Shown: positions 1 through 12,088 of the stretch, in pieces
Layout: each line of letters starts with the position of its first letter
Position numbering within the stretch: position 1 is the stretch's first letter
NCBI GenBank assembly: GCA_016802295.1
Contig: JAESIW010000180.1
Coordinates: 1,243,619-1,307,618 of the forward strand
Reading direction: 5' to 3'
Length of the DNA: 64,000 nt
Origin: Brachionus rotundiformis
Lineage: Eukaryota > Rotifera > Eurotatoria > Ploima > Brachionidae
The notes under the pieces: generated by a model
What the model saw: only the letters and a program-made list of their open reading frames with translations
What the model was told of the DNA's origin: nothing
Databases searched by the model: none
Position numbers and translations under genes: made by a program

Positions 1-1101
1 AGACAATTCATATTGGACAACCTCAGTCTATCAAATGAGAGCTTTCTGACACCAGCTCATTGTGCTCAAATGGCTGACCGATTCTACACAGACATTATGG
101 AGGACGAGAATGGCCTGGATATTTGTTTTGACGAATTCGAGCTAGTTGATGAGAAAATTGATCTTGAAAAATCTTTTGAAAATGTTTTCAAGCATAATTT
201 TAAAATAATTTTTAATCATTTGTTTGACAATTCGTATCCAAATAGTGGCACAGCGACAGAAAGGACCTGGAGCTTGGTGCTTTTTGAACATTTTCGCAAT
301 TTTTTAGCTCAAATAGTAAACCTGTTCAGAGCTTGTGTGAGAAACGCGGACACCAAGTTGCTTCAGTTGGCTGTTGACATGGTCTGTACAGGACTGAGTC
401 CAATCAATTCTGGCTCCATGAGCAACCTATTTGGACCACTTGAATCTTTCATTAGGAACCATGTGCAAGGCATTTTAAATGGGGTGTCCACCAATCGAAG
501 CATTGTAGAGAACTTGATTGTTTACAAAGAGCAAAGAGAAGAACCCCAATCTGTGCTAAACACCGAAGACGAATACAAATCATTGGAGTCAAATAGCTCT
601 GATACCGCTTCGTCCACACTTTCCGGAAGTACTATGGACATAGATGAACAATTTAATCAGAAAGATGGACGAAAGATTAGGCCAGAATGGTTGCCTATAG
701 TTGAGCATGATAGCCAACAACTGAGCGAAAACAAAGGACGTAATTTTTCAGACGCCTATTGTTCAGGGATGCCAGCCAAGAAGCGCAGAATTTTGTCCTC
801 TAAAAGAGACTTATTAAAAGAAAATTTGTTTAGAAAGGTTCTGGAAAGAACCATGCAGAATGTTAAGCTAAAATCAAATGCAACCCAAGAGGAAATGATT
901 GAACAAACGCTCAAAAAATCCGAACTCGTCGACTATTTTGATGAAGAATTCGATTTGGCTATCACTGAGAGGCTTAGAAATGATACCGATCTTTTAGATA
1001 TAGTAAAAAGTGAGACAGCTGATTCAGAAAATCAAAATGACAATTGTTCCATTATCTATAATAAAGGGAGATATTCGAATAGTAGAAAGAGACTTAAATA
1101 A
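1..1101 (+). CDS. BAG6: BAG6 homologue, C-terminal part (5' end outside window)
   Basis: The reading frame is open from base 1 and ends at TAA 1099-1101, so this is the last exon or exons of a gene that begins to the left. About 366 residues are visible. The diagnostic stretch is near residues 225-260, where PEWLPIVEHD is followed about 20 residues later by SDAYCSGMPAKKRR. This closely resembles the nuclear-localisation and BAG-similar C-terminal region of BAG6/Scythe (PEWVPIIQ...SDAYLSGMPAKRRK). BAG6 is a chaperone holdase that handles mislocalised and tail-anchored membrane proteins in the cytosol and nucleus. The upstream helical part (residues 50-165) and a serine-rich linker precede the basic motif. 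The N-terminal ubiquitin-like domain is not in the window. An AATAAA-like signal lies near 1190. Identification is by motif memory, without a search. Confidence 0.85.
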   Translation, partial: RQFILDNLSLSNESFLTPAHCAQMADRFYTDIMEDENGLDICFDEFELVDEKIDLEKSFENVFKHNFKIIFNHLFDNSYPNSGTATERTWSLVLFEHFRNFLAQIVNLFRACVRNADTKLLQLAVDMVCTGLSPINSGSMSNLFGPLESFIRNHVQGILNGVSTNRSIVENLIVYKEQREEPQSVLNTEDEYKSLESNSSDTASSTLSGSTMDIDEQFNQKDGRKIRPEWLPIVEHDSQQLSENKGRNFSDAYCSGMPAKKRRILSSKRDLLKENLFRKVLERTMQNVKLKSNATQEEMIEQTLKKSELVDYFDEEFDLAITERLRNDTDLLDIVKSETADSENQNDNCSIIYNKGRYSNSRKRLK

Positions 1102-2899
1102 ATGTTTGTATTTAAGCGTGTAACTGTGTGTTGAAAAGCAATATGAATGATATTTTTTTGTTTTTTTCTCAAAATTTTTTAAAATTTAAAATAAAATTTA
1201 TTAATTAACTGATTAGACTACTTGAAATTGAATTTAAATTCTTATTCAAATCCTCATATGAATGAAGAATAGTAAAAAATTAGAAATTTATATGGTCAAA
1301 TGCAGAGTTGTTTTTGAGTCACAAGTCAATGACTTGACTTTTTTAAAAAATTTCCAACTCGTCTAAAACAGGCTATTTATTATTAATTTTTAGTTTTTAA
1401 TGAAAATTTAAATTTAAAGACTAAGGTTTTTTAAATTTTGAAAAAATTTATCATTTATTTGCAAATTATAAGTAATTTACTTCAATTTAAAAAAAATTTA
1501 AGTCAACTTTTCAATTTCAACTGTGACTTATAAACAAGTCTGGTCAGATGTGTTTCAGTAAAAATCCATTCTGTTGGTAAAATGTGTGTAAGATGTTATT
1601 CGATTCACAATTGGCCATGACCATTTGGTGATATTAATTGATTATTTGCTGGATAAGCTGGTCACGTTTTTGGTTTCTGATAGCATTTTCCTTTTAAGTC
1701 TATAGAGAAGGGATTAATATTTTTAAATTATTACTTAAGCCAATTTAATTATTAAAGATTTTTTTTAAATATTTTTCTTCATGAATTTTCCTTTTATAAC
1801 TTTTTAAAAAAAAATGAAATTAAGTCAAGTCAAGACTTTGACTTAAAACTGTGACTTAAAAGCAAGTCTGGAATAGATGATGCACATTTTGTGTATGGAC
1901 TATCGCCATGTTTAACCATATCTTTCAGTCTTAACGGTTAAACAAAACAAAATTTAAGTCTAAATATTTAATAAAACATAAAAGCAAATATCAAAATGAA
2001 ATAGCACTAAAATTTCTAGATAAGATTTTATCTTTAGGTCAGCAGTAATATTGTCAAATGTCAAAATTTAATCAAATTCATTTAGATATATTTTCTATTT
2101 TTTTTGAAATGCTGGGTTTGAAAATAGAGACATTATTTTTCATCTCTTGTTAATTTTAATTAAATCCCTTAAATAAATTTGTTATTATTATTTTTCTTTG
2201 ATTACTTTAATTTAATTAAAATTTTTAATTTCAATGAATTTGCATGACGAATTTAATAAGTAAAGGAACATTTTATATTTCTTTTTGATATTGTTTTAAG
2301 AAATCTAATACAAATAAATTTATTTTTATTCCAAATATTTTAATAAGTTAATATTGATTTTAAAACTAATTACTTTGTACTGATTAAGTCAAAATTTGGA
2401 ATTAAGTTCAGTTTTTTATCCAAAAAAATAGAGTTAGCAATAACTAAGCTTTTTAAAAGATAAACAAAAATCTCTAACGGGTTAACAAAATATTCAAATA
2501 ACTTTTAGCTGGTGATTCTTCTTAATTAGCTGATAGCTTGGCAACCAAAAATTTTTACTTAGAACAGACTTTTTTGACCAGTTGATGTTATTTTTTTATT
2601 AATTTTATTAAAAGAGAAAATTTTTACATCAAAAAAATTTTTCTTCTACCATAACGATTTATTTTTAGAATTATTTTAGAATTTTTAGAATTAAAATAAT
2701 TTAAAGTCAAAAGAAATGATATAATCCTCATACCTTTTCTAATAAGATTTTGAAAATTAAAATTTTCTGTTACTAAGCGCATATATTTTTGATTACGGCT
2801 TTTAATTAAATTTTAGTAATTTACATAACATTATTAATATCAAGTGGAAAATTCAAGCCTATAAACAACATTTGTTACATTGTTAAAAGCTTATAAACA
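1102..2899. other. intergenic, no gene seen
   Basis: About 1.8 kb of very AT-rich sequence between BAG6 and CFAP90, with no convincing ORF or spliced exon on either strand. The only structure noticed is a short imperfect direct repeat (around 1501-1552 and 1824-1875) sharing an ACTGTGACTTA...CAAGTCTGG core. Confidence 0.6.
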
Positions 2900-3427
2900 A
2901 TGCTGGACATAGATTTTAACCCAAACGATCCAAAACTTAAAAATCAAAAGCATTTATTTAAAATTAAATGTGATCAAAGCAATGATGAATTTGAAATATA
3001 TGGGCGTCCATGTGAGCTATCTGCTTTTAGCTTTGTACCTAAGAATCGTAACTATGAGCCTGCGGAAAGAAGCATTTATAACTCTAAAGTTAACATAAAT
3101 AATGATCAAGGTGTTCTTGATTATGACCGCTTGTTTAATGTACAGTATGGTTTCAACAATAAGGTACATCGTTGTGACAGAAAACATGCTAAGCTAATTG
3201 GCCTAGACTCTTGGTCCGAAGAGATCAGGAAGGAATTACCATCCAAAAGTAATCATGAGTATGGAAAACATGTACTTAAAATGGGTGAGCCAGAAATAGA
3301 AAATGTAAAGTATGACAGCAATTTGGATCCTCCAGAAAGAAAACACGTAAGAATTGCCAAAGTTAGATCAGAATTTTATAATAGAAATGAGATTAATGAT
3401 CTGAGCATGGAAAAAAATGGCTTGTAA
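2900..3427 (+). CDS. CFAP90: cilia- and flagella-associated protein 90 (C5orf49 family)
   Basis: Single-exon ORF of 175 residues from ATG 2900 to TAA 3425-3427. It contains the family hallmarks in order: LSAFSFVP (residues about 40-47), a Y..LFNVQYGFNNKVHRCDR block (about 78-95), DRKHAKLIGL, YGKHV (about 121-125) and a C-terminal VRSEFYNRNEI motif (about 155-165). All have close counterparts in vertebrate C5orf49/CFAP90, a small microtubule-inner protein of motile cilia (family knowledge). It has no signal peptide or membrane segment. The start is the first ATG in frame. Two AATAAA-type signals lie at about 3457-3470, directly after the stop. The protein is somewhat longer than the human one because of an N-terminal extension. 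Confidence 0.85.
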   Translation: MLDIDFNPNDPKLKNQKHLFKIKCDQSNDEFEIYGRPCELSAFSFVPKNRNYEPAERSIYNSKVNINNDQGVLDYDRLFNVQYGFNNKVHRCDRKHAKLIGLDSWSEEIRKELPSKSNHEYGKHVLKMGEPEIENVKYDSNLDPPERKHVRIAKVRSEFYNRNEINDLSMEKNGL

Positions 3428-3979
3428 ACGAAATTTTGTAACTTTTTTTTAAAAAAATAAATGAATAAATTTTTTAGTTTAGAATTGTTTTGTTGCTTTT
3501 ATGGTCATAATTTATTTATTTATTTTTTGATTGTTTTAATTACAATAAGTGATTTAAAAAGTTTAAATTATTGCTTAAGTATCAAATTTACAACAAAATA
3601 ATAATTTTGTTTATGCATTTGATTTAAAAATTTTAATTTAGAACAAATTTTATATAAAACTATTATTCTGTTGAATAACAAGACAGTTGATTGAAAGAGA
3701 AGTTTGATAATTAAAACCTAGGGTATTAATTGATTGAGAACATAAAATGTATTTTTTATTTTTAGAACCAATAGCGGTCCCTCGTGGGTTTATATCGTGG
3801 GTTTAGATCTTTTGTACATATTATTAACTTAGAGTGTGTATTCAATGACTTAACTAATAATAAGTAAATTTAACTTTCTTTTTTTTTAATAAATTACTGA
3901 GTTTTGGTAATTCAAACTACTTAAATCTTAGATACATTTGGAAAATTTTATCTATTTAATTACTGAAGCAACGATTTAT

Positions 3980-4060
3980 GGTATTGTGAATTTTTTACCA
4001 AAAAACACAAAATAATAAAGAATTTAGATAACTTTTTAAAGGTCCAAAACTTGTTACACA
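3980..4060 (+). repeat. partial copy of the foldback MITE at 8036-8303
   Basis: The sequence beginning GGTATTGTGAA, followed by an A-rich run with ACCAAAAAACACAAAA and then AATTTAGATAAC, matches one end of the MITE in the astacin intron. The other terminus is too diverged to place by eye, although a TTTTGAATTATAC stretch near 4122-4138 could be its remains. Confidence 0.5.
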
Positions 4061-4309
4061 AAATGTATCAGCTGATAGGATCTACTTGACCAACATACAT
4101 TCAAAACTATAAAATACTAGCAAATTTTGAATTATACTGATCTTTATTAAAGTTTATCACTCAGTAAAATCAATTTTATTTTTTAAGTATTTCGGATTAA
4201 AAAAACATGAAAAAATGCTGCTCTAGTGTTTAAAAATTAAAATTAAATGCTAAAAATATATAATTATTATTGAAAAACACAACCATTTTCTAAACACAAC
4301 CAGCTCATA

Positions 4310-4760
4310 GTCTGTTCATGTCGTGTCAAAAGCTAACCAAGTTCTAGGAATGCAAAAAAATACATTTGTACGCATCTGGAGTTTTCAGTGTCGGCTTGGA
4401 ACCCGTACCTCAGGAGAGATAATAACACCCTTGAAAAAGTTCAGAGAAGAGTAACAAGAGTCACCATCGCTTTAAAAGGCATGGAGTACGAGAGAAAACT
4501 TGGATGGGTCTTACATTTATGGAAGCAAGACAACGTGGTGACTTAATCCAACTATTCAGAGTCAACAAGAGCAAAGATGACCAAACGTGGTGCTAAGAGC
4601 CAAATTGGTCAGACACGAAGAGAAGTCAACTACGGCGTGAGATCGATCAGCTAAATTAAGGAACGGTCTACCAGATGACATAGTCGGATCTGAGCTTTGA
4701 GGAGCACCCCTTCGAGTTATCTCACCCCGCAGTCTTTACTACATCTACTACTACTACTAC
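4310..4760 (+). pseudogene. non-LTR retrotransposon fragment, reverse-transcriptase C-terminal region
   Basis: Three-frame reading gives a chain typical of the region after the catalytic core in LINE reverse transcriptases. It runs KANQVLGMQKNTF, then after a frameshift AWNPYLRRD and LEKVQRRVTR, then remnants of the GDLIQ...F segment. Several stops and frameshifts break it. It ends in a (CTA/TAC) microsatellite at about 4737-4760, like the short-repeat 3' tails of CR1/L2-like LINEs. It is 5' truncated. Its higher G+C content stands out from its surroundings. Confidence 0.75.
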
Positions 4761-5501
4761 CAAAATTAAATTTGACCAAAAAATCACCAAGTCTATAAAA
4801 CACTGCATGCATTAAAAGTATAAAAATTAATCAACTGAACTTCTAGAATTAACATTGTTTGTTCTGTTTGTATCTAGAATTATTAGATAATTTAAATATA
4901 ATTAATAAAAAGTCAATTGGAAAATTTTTCATTTATTATACTCAAAAATACTTGATTATTAATTCAAAAAAAAATTAAATTCTTAAGTTGGTTTTAAACT
5001 TTGCTAATTAAAATCAAACAATAATATGAGTTTAATAACTAATTTAAAACAAGATTTAAAGGATTTAAGCAAGTCAATCTCGATAGACACAAGTTGAATT
5101 AATTTAAATTCAAAGATTATTAAAACAATTCAAATATCCCAATTGTATAATCTCTTTGTTTGTTTTCAATAATAATAATAATAAAGAAAAATTAGCGTCC
5201 AATTTAACGATGTCCGAACTAACCTCGATATTTAAGAAATCTAACCACCTATTTTCTTTAATTTTTAAAATTATTTAAGCATTAAGAGATTAATAAATTT
5301 TAAAAATTAGTTTTAAATTTTACGAGGATAATAATTTTTGTTGTCCTATCTTTTTCCATTGTATTTAGCAGTGGATTTCTAATCCAGGTCTTATGTAATC
5401 TTAACAAGATCGAATATAATCAAGTCCTTTGTCTTAATTATGAAACATGGTCTATTGAGATGCAAAGCATTGTATATTTTGTATTTCCTTTAAATTATAA
5501 A

Positions 5502-8500
5502 ATGAATATATTACTGCTAGTTTCCTGTTGCCTGTGTCTTATCACAAACGAGGTACTTTAAAATTGAAATAGATAAATAAAATTCAATCATTTGGAAAAG
5601 ATAAATGCCGCTGGCTCGGAATATATGGAGAACTTAGAAAGGAACAAACGGTTCTACGAACGAAATTCGATGGTCATCTTTGGTTATTTGCAAAGTGAAG
5701 AGAATCATACGGTTTGAAATAATCTTATTAAATTTATCTTTCCTCTAAATTAAAGTTAAATATAAAGATCAATTTAAACTTATTTAAGTATACACCATTA
5801 AAAGCTATAAAATAAAATTAAACTATTTTTATAATTATATATTTTTATCAAAATTCTTACTGTCCTTAAAAAATATTTAATTAAGGGATAAGATTTAATA
5901 AAATTTGGTCAATGATGGCATATTTTATAAATTTATCAAATTAAGAATTTAATGAAAAACGAATCTAAGAAAAGATATTGATAATTGATATTGATGTTGA
6001 TTATTTTACTTTACTTTTTTGTAAGAGACGTGAACACTTTTAAAAATAGTTTTTTTTTAAATTTTAAGCTTCTTAGGAACCAGTAGAGCGAGCAAGTTTT
6101 AGCTTTTCAAGACTAACTAATTATTTAGATCATTTATCTATAAATAAAATAATAAAAAGTTTTTTTTTTGGAAAATTCTGTTTTAAATTTGTAAAATTTT
6201 CAAATATAGTAATTAGTTAATTGTTTAAAGCCTAGAACTTATGATACTTTCATTCCTGTTGATGAATTACAGTCTGTAAATAGGAAAAGAAATTTAGAAT
6301 CAGAGAATCAAAGCTTTCAAGATGACACAATTGATGATAAAAAATCAAGGTTTAGCAATTAATTTTTATTTTTTTTTGAATAAAATTTATTAATATAGAA
6401 CTAAACGGCGGATAATAGATAAAAATTTATACGGCTATCCAACTAGATGGCCAAATGGAATCATTCCGTTCGAATTTGACATAGATGCAAGTAAGTGACA
6501 ATTAAAAAAATCTTAAGAATTAATTTTTATCATAATAAGCTGATGGATTGAGGGAAAAATTTAATTTAGCTATTCAAATTTGGCATGAGCATACTTGCAT
6601 TAGATTTGAGCCATATTCGCCAAATTTACATCCGAACCATAGATCTAGAGTCTTGGTCAAAAATCGTGGACAGTAAGTTTTTTAAATAGATAAAAAATAT
6701 TTCATCTAGAGTTTTTTAATTTAGCTGTGCATCTAGAGTTGGGTACTCCATAGACCCAGATCAAAAAGTTGGAATTACAGATGTCTATTTACCAGAGCAT
6801 TGTCCAGTATGTTTTTTTTTCCAAATTATTTTAATTCTTTAATAATTAATTTTTAGCTTGGCTCTGTTCTTCATGAGCTCGGTCACGTTATCGGCTTTAG
6901 ACATGAGCATACTCGGAACGACCGATCCGATCATGTACAGATACACTATGAGCGTATTCAGTCAAGCCAAAGACCCCAATATGACATAATGGACAATGGA
7001 TTTCCAGGATATTTTGGGTACTTCGTTAATAATTAAGGAAATTATTTATAATTGATTAATTTTTTTAAATTTTAGCATCTACTACGATTTGTATTCAATA
7101 ATGCACTATTCAGCTCAAGTAAAAATTTAAGTTTTGGCATAAAATTTATTTAAATTTGTATTTAGAATGGTTTAATAGAATCTAAAGATGAAAAGCGAAG
7201 TTTTTTGATGGGTCAAAGATTTAACCTGAGCTTTTCCGACATTAAAATGGCCAATCAAGCGTACACATGTAGTCGTCATTGCCTAAACAAGACAGTACAT
7301 TGCCAAAATGAAGGATTTCTGGACTCGGAGTGTAAATGTCGTTGTCCGGAGCATATAACTGGTCTATTTTGTGAAACTGTGATTCAAAAGAAAAGTATTT
7401 TAAAATGTGTATTATCTACAACAAAATTTAAAATAAAAATCTATCTAAGTTGTTCTCAATTCTAGCCAAAGTCCAGCTTTAAGTTGTGATTTTGAAGTGG
7501 ACACTTGTGACTGGTTGCAAGAGAGGACTCGCGATTCTGAAGAGTGGACACGAAATAAGGGCCATACAAAAACCCAGATTAATTTTAAAAAAGAAAATTT
7601 AAGATTTAAAACTGGACCTCAGCTATTAGAGCCTAATCGTAAAAGTAAAGAAATTTAGAATCTTGTGCATATTCTTATAACCTTAAGCCAATAAGCTCAA
7701 ATAAAGGAATTAACCTTAAACGAAGTGGTCATTAGCTTAATTTTAATTAAAACACGTTTAAAAAAAACAAGAATATTTTTAAGCTAATACAAATTAGAAA
7801 TTTTAGATCTATTTTTAAAATATAATTAACTAAGATAAAAATAATCTGTTAAAAATTTTAAATATTTTCCTATTCGTTTTAGGTATTCAAATATCTAAGT
7901 AAAAAAATGAGTTTTAATCAATCTCTGATATTCTCAAATTTTTATTAACAAGTTTATATTTTCTGTTTATCAATAATCTTCTTTTTTATGTTAATATTGG
8001 TAACTAATTTGATAAATTTACAATCTTAGATTCTTGGTATTGTGAAATTTGGAACAAAAAACAAAAACAATTTATCTAAAATGCCAAAGCTCAAATTCAG
8101 AAGGAGCTAAACATGTTCTGTGAATTGTGGCACTTGGTACATCCTTTGTACCACTAATATTATGATTCTGCAAAAATCAGAATTTTATGTACAAAGGATG
8201 TACCAAGTGTTTCAATTCACGGAACATGTTTTGCTCCTTCTGGACTTGAGCTTTGGCATTTTTGATATTTTGTTTTGTTTTTTGTTCCAAATTTCACAAT
8301 ACCAGATTCTTTAAGTATAAACAAGGCAGAGAAATATTTTTATTTAATAAAAATCTTAATAACCTAAATTAAAAATTGTTTGAAGTTTAAAAAGGAAAAT
8401 TTTTAACTAAAATTTTTTTGAACTTAATTATTAAAGTATTATCAATTAAGAAATTGAAATTATAATTTAAAAAAATTTTTAAACTAAGGTAATAATATAT

Positions 8501-11500
8501 TCATGAGGCTTATTGGAAAAATACCTAAAATAAATTTGTTATAAATCTGTAATTTTTTATCTCTGAGTGGCCTGGAATTGTTCCTTATTTGAATGAGTTA
8601 AAATGAGTTAATCAATTATAAAAAATAATAAATTTTATTAAATTAGATTCAACTTATATATATCTAAACAGCTATGATCAAACCAAACCATACGCTAATT
8701 CCATTTTGTTATCACCACAAATTTCAGTAAATAAAACTGAAAGTCGATGTCTAAAATTTTACTACCACATGTATTCTCATCCATCATACAAGATTGACGG
8801 ACCAGAAATTGGCAAGCTAGTGCTAAAATTAAGAGTAAGTCTAAGATTCTAAATGAATATTCAATTATTTTCATTAGTTTTCTGATGGAAAAATAAAAAT
8901 AATTTGGAAAAAATTTGGTAATCAAGGAGAAGAATGGCAATATGCTGAAGTAGATTTTTTAATAGAGCCACCGCATACAGTAGTATTTTTTGAAGCGGAA
9001 GTTGTTGATTGGAAATACGGTGACATAGCTATTGATGACATAGAATTTAGACATGGATTGTGTAATGATAGCGGATGGTCAGAGTGGAGCGATTGGAGTG
9101 AATGTTCTAGTGTTTGCAATGGTGGTCTTAAATTCAGACAACGGACATGTCTTGGCGATATGTGTGCAGGAAATTCAACTGAATACTCTGAATGCAATGC
9201 TTTTCCTTGTCCATTTGATGAATGGGAGCCTTGGTCCGAATGTTCGGTTACGTGTGGAAAAGGCTTAAAATTTAGACAGAAAAAGTGTTACCAAAATAAT
9301 TGTGTCAAAATAAGGGAAATTTTACCTTGTTTTGAGAGAGAATGTGGTATAGATGAATGGTCTGACTGGTCTGAATGTTCGACCAAATGTGGCTACGGAA
9401 TCATGACAAGGGTGAAAAATTGCCAAAATCATAATCAGAATTGTTCAAAAATAGAAAAAAGAGTATGCTTTATGAACGAAAGTTGTCCAATTAAAAAATG
9501 GTCTGAGTGGTCTGAATGGTCAGAGTGTTCAAATAAATGTGGTCAAGGTTTTGTGATTAGAACACGAGATTGCTTAGTAAATAACTCTTGTGAGGGTCCA
9601 CATAAGGAATTGAAAGTTTGCATTGATAAATCGGATTGTTCTACTGAGAAACCAATTTGGACCGATTGGTCACTTTGGTCAAATTGTATAACAAAAGAAA
9701 AATGTTCTAAAGGAGTAAAAGTTCGCCGAAGATTTTGCTTAATTAAGCAAAAATTAGTTCACAACTCTAATTGTGAAGGAATTGATACAGAAACAATTGA
9801 ATGTAGGGAAGTATGTGAACAAGAAACATTGAAATCAGCCTGGTCTGACTGGTCTCAATGCTCATCTAAATGTGGCAATGGTCTAAGGACGAGAACAAGA
9901 TCATGCTTCGGACCAAAATGTGCTAATGAAATTATTTTTGACCAAAAAACTTGTTCTTTAAAAGAAGAATGTCCTTCTGGGTGTAATTATCTTGATCCTT
10001 AAATGGAGTTGTTTTATGTGAAACAAAATAATATTGCAATCAATTTAACATATATAAAATTTAATTAGCTTATCAAGAAAGGAGTTGAGGGTATTTTTTA
10101 TTTTGTTAGTTTATTTTCTTAGATTAAGTAAAAAGGAAAATTATCTAAATTTAATTTTTATCATTCTTTTAAAAAGAAATTAAAAAAAGGAAGGTAATAA
10201 AACAACTCTATTAGAAAAATTATAAATCTAATAGGAAAATAAATAAAATTGTATCTAGATAGCCACATTGAATGTACTTTTGATAAACCTGAATATTGTC
10301 CACTGGAACAAATTGAAAGCGGTAATTCAGTATGGGAAATAGATGGACCAAGTTTACACACGTATTCAAAATTTAAATTGACTCCAAGCTTAATTTCTGG
10401 TCACCAATTTGTATCTGTAAAAGGCTCGAACAAACAATCTTCTATTCAGACCCCAATTGTTTCGAATAGACTCACCAAAAAGGGACAATGCTTATCATTT
10501 TATTATTTTGCTTTTGGACAGTCAAAATTAAAAGTTAACAAGGTAGATTTGGATGGAAAGATTAAAATTTTAATTGAAAAAGATAGCGAGTTCAACAACC
10601 AAAAATGGAGAAAAGTTTCTCTTCTTTTACAATCTAGGACTGACTATTTTATTGAGTTTACAGCTATGACCGGTTCAGATCCAGATTCAATTTTTGCTTT
10701 GGATGATATTTCACTAGATGCAGCTGAAGAATGTGAAATTTTGTCGTGCAACTTTGATGATGATTTATGTAAACCAAATCAAGTTCTTGGTTTAAGTGTA
10801 TCAAAAGATATTTGGGTTAAGGAACCTTATTTGCGATCAGATTTCAATTTTTTAAGAATTGATGTAAATCAAGTGGTTGATAATGTGCCGTCTTTTTTCG
10901 GATTTCCAATTGTTTTCCCAGAATATACTACAATGTGTCTTAATTTTATATATTTGATGATTGGAGACTCGTCAACTGAAGTTAGAATTGGTATAGTCCA
11001 AGGGCCGAAACTCTTGAGCTATATTTGGAAAGAAAAAACATCTATTGGTAGATTAAATTTTTTTTTCTTTTAATATGTTTAATATATTTTTTAATTTTAT
11101 TTTTGAGGCAAAATTTGGAAAAAATCTTACATAGATTTTCAAATAGATAACAGCTTTCAATTAATAATAGAAATACTTCGCATGAAATCGAACACTAACT
11201 CATCAAATAATGAAATAATAGCCATGGATAATTTTAAAATTTCCTACGGTGCCTGTCATTTACTCAATAAAAATTCTGAAAATGATGAGAGTCAGTCTAG
11301 AAGAGAAAAAAGATCCTATTTTGAATTAAAATCCAGTTTTATAAGTAAAAATTTGACCAATTTGAATAATAAAGCTAATTAATAAAATGAAAATAATCTA
11401 GATACTTGTGGAGGACAGTATGAAATAAAAGTAAATGAAAGTGCTATAATCCAAAGCCCTGGCTATCCAGAACCTTACGCAATTAATTTATACTGCAGCT

Positions 11501-11769
11501 ATTTGATTAAGACTAGATCAAATTCAAGACTTAAGATAGTGTTTCTAAATTTGGACTTGGAAGATAGCGATCATCATGACCAATGCAACGATTATCTGGA
11601 AATAAGATACTTTAACTTAGGCCAGCCTGGACCTAAATATTGCGGAAAGTTGGAACAAAATCCAAAAGAATTCAGCATAACTAGCTACAAAAATGATGCT
11701 TTATTGGTTTTTTCAAGTGATTGGGCTGTCAATAGATCAGGATTTAAGCTCTTAGTAAAAGCTTTATGA
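5502..11769 (+). CDS. secreted astacin metalloprotease with EGF, MAM, TSP1 and CUB domains (15 exons)
   Basis: Reconstructed exons: 5502-5552, 5601-5711, 6231-6349, 6399-6490, 6540-6672, 6725-6806, 6857-7017, 7076-7118, 7166-7394, 7477-7644, 8647-8834, 8878-9982, 10259-11047, 11108-11344, 11402-11769. All phases close, giving 1291 residues. Domain order: signal peptide (exon 1), propeptide ending in a furin-like RTKRR site (about residue 95), and a catalytic domain with zinc motif HELGHVIGFRHEHTR (from about 202) and Met-turn SIMHY (about 258). Then come an EGF-like module (about 300-335), MAM1 (about 345-515), six thrombospondin type-1 repeats with WSEWS motifs (about 520-827), MAM2 (from about 828), MAM3 (about 987-1145) and a terminal CUB domain (about 1170-1291). 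All zinc ligands are present, so an active extracellular protease is expected. The active-site spelling is tolloid/BMP1-like but the domain layout is not. Intron 10 (7645-8646) carries a MITE. Individual splice sites are hand-derived, and intron 9 uses the CCAG at 7473-7476 because the nearer AG breaks the frame. Confidence 0.88.
8036..8303. mobile_element. 268-bp foldback MITE with 8-bp target-site duplication
   Basis: The element starts GGTATTGTGAAATTTGG and ends with the reverse complement. It is flanked on both sides by the direct repeat AGATTCTT (8028-8035 and 8304-8311). Its two halves are reverse complements over about 120 bp each, with scattered mismatches and a short central loop near 8150-8180. 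This makes it a near-complete palindrome with no coding capacity. An 8-bp duplication suits hAT-, P- or Merlin-type transposases, so the superfamily is left open. It lies inside intron 10 of the astacin gene. Partial relatives lie at 3980-4060 and 35958-36070. Confidence 0.85.
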
Positions 11770-12088
11770 GATTTTAATATTTGTATTATAATTTTTTTAG
11801 AAAAATAATTTTGTAAGTTTATTTATTATTAATTTATTTATTCGAAGTTATTTAAACAAATAAAAATATTTAAAATTTTTCATAAAATTTTTGACCAAAT
11901 AGCACCCTTTAAATAAAACAAATTTAATTATTTTTTTTAATTTAAATTCAACTGTTCTTTTAATTTAGATAATATAAAATTAAATAAAATTGATTAATTT
12001 AAACCCTGATTTGAATATAATAATGACAACCTAAAAGTCTATAATTAATTTTCTAATTAAAAATTAGAACCAAGTATTAAAAAAACAG
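11770..12088. other. tail-to-tail intergenic spacer
   Basis: About 320 bp of AT-rich sequence between the stop codons of the astacin (+) and the ferlin (-). It presumably contains both 3' untranslated regions and has AATAAA-like runs on both strands. Nothing else is seen. Confidence 0.7.

Larger units (their letters stand above)
3428..5501. other. intergenic with repeat debris
   Basis: About 2 kb between CFAP90 and the astacin gene. It holds a partial copy of the MITE also found at 8036-8303 (from 3980) and a non-LTR retrotransposon fragment (about 4310-4760), both listed separately. A small less AT-rich patch at about 3768-3815 has a tandem TCGTGGGTTTA pair of unknown meaning. No other coding sequence was seen. 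Confidence 0.6.

Noticed and set aside
12001..12088. An additional last exon for the ferlin after a GTAATA donor at the end of the membrane anchor
   Set aside because: Reading straight through gives a short basic tail and TAA at 12089, the usual ferlin ending. The spliced alternative gives an unlikely hydrophobic tail.
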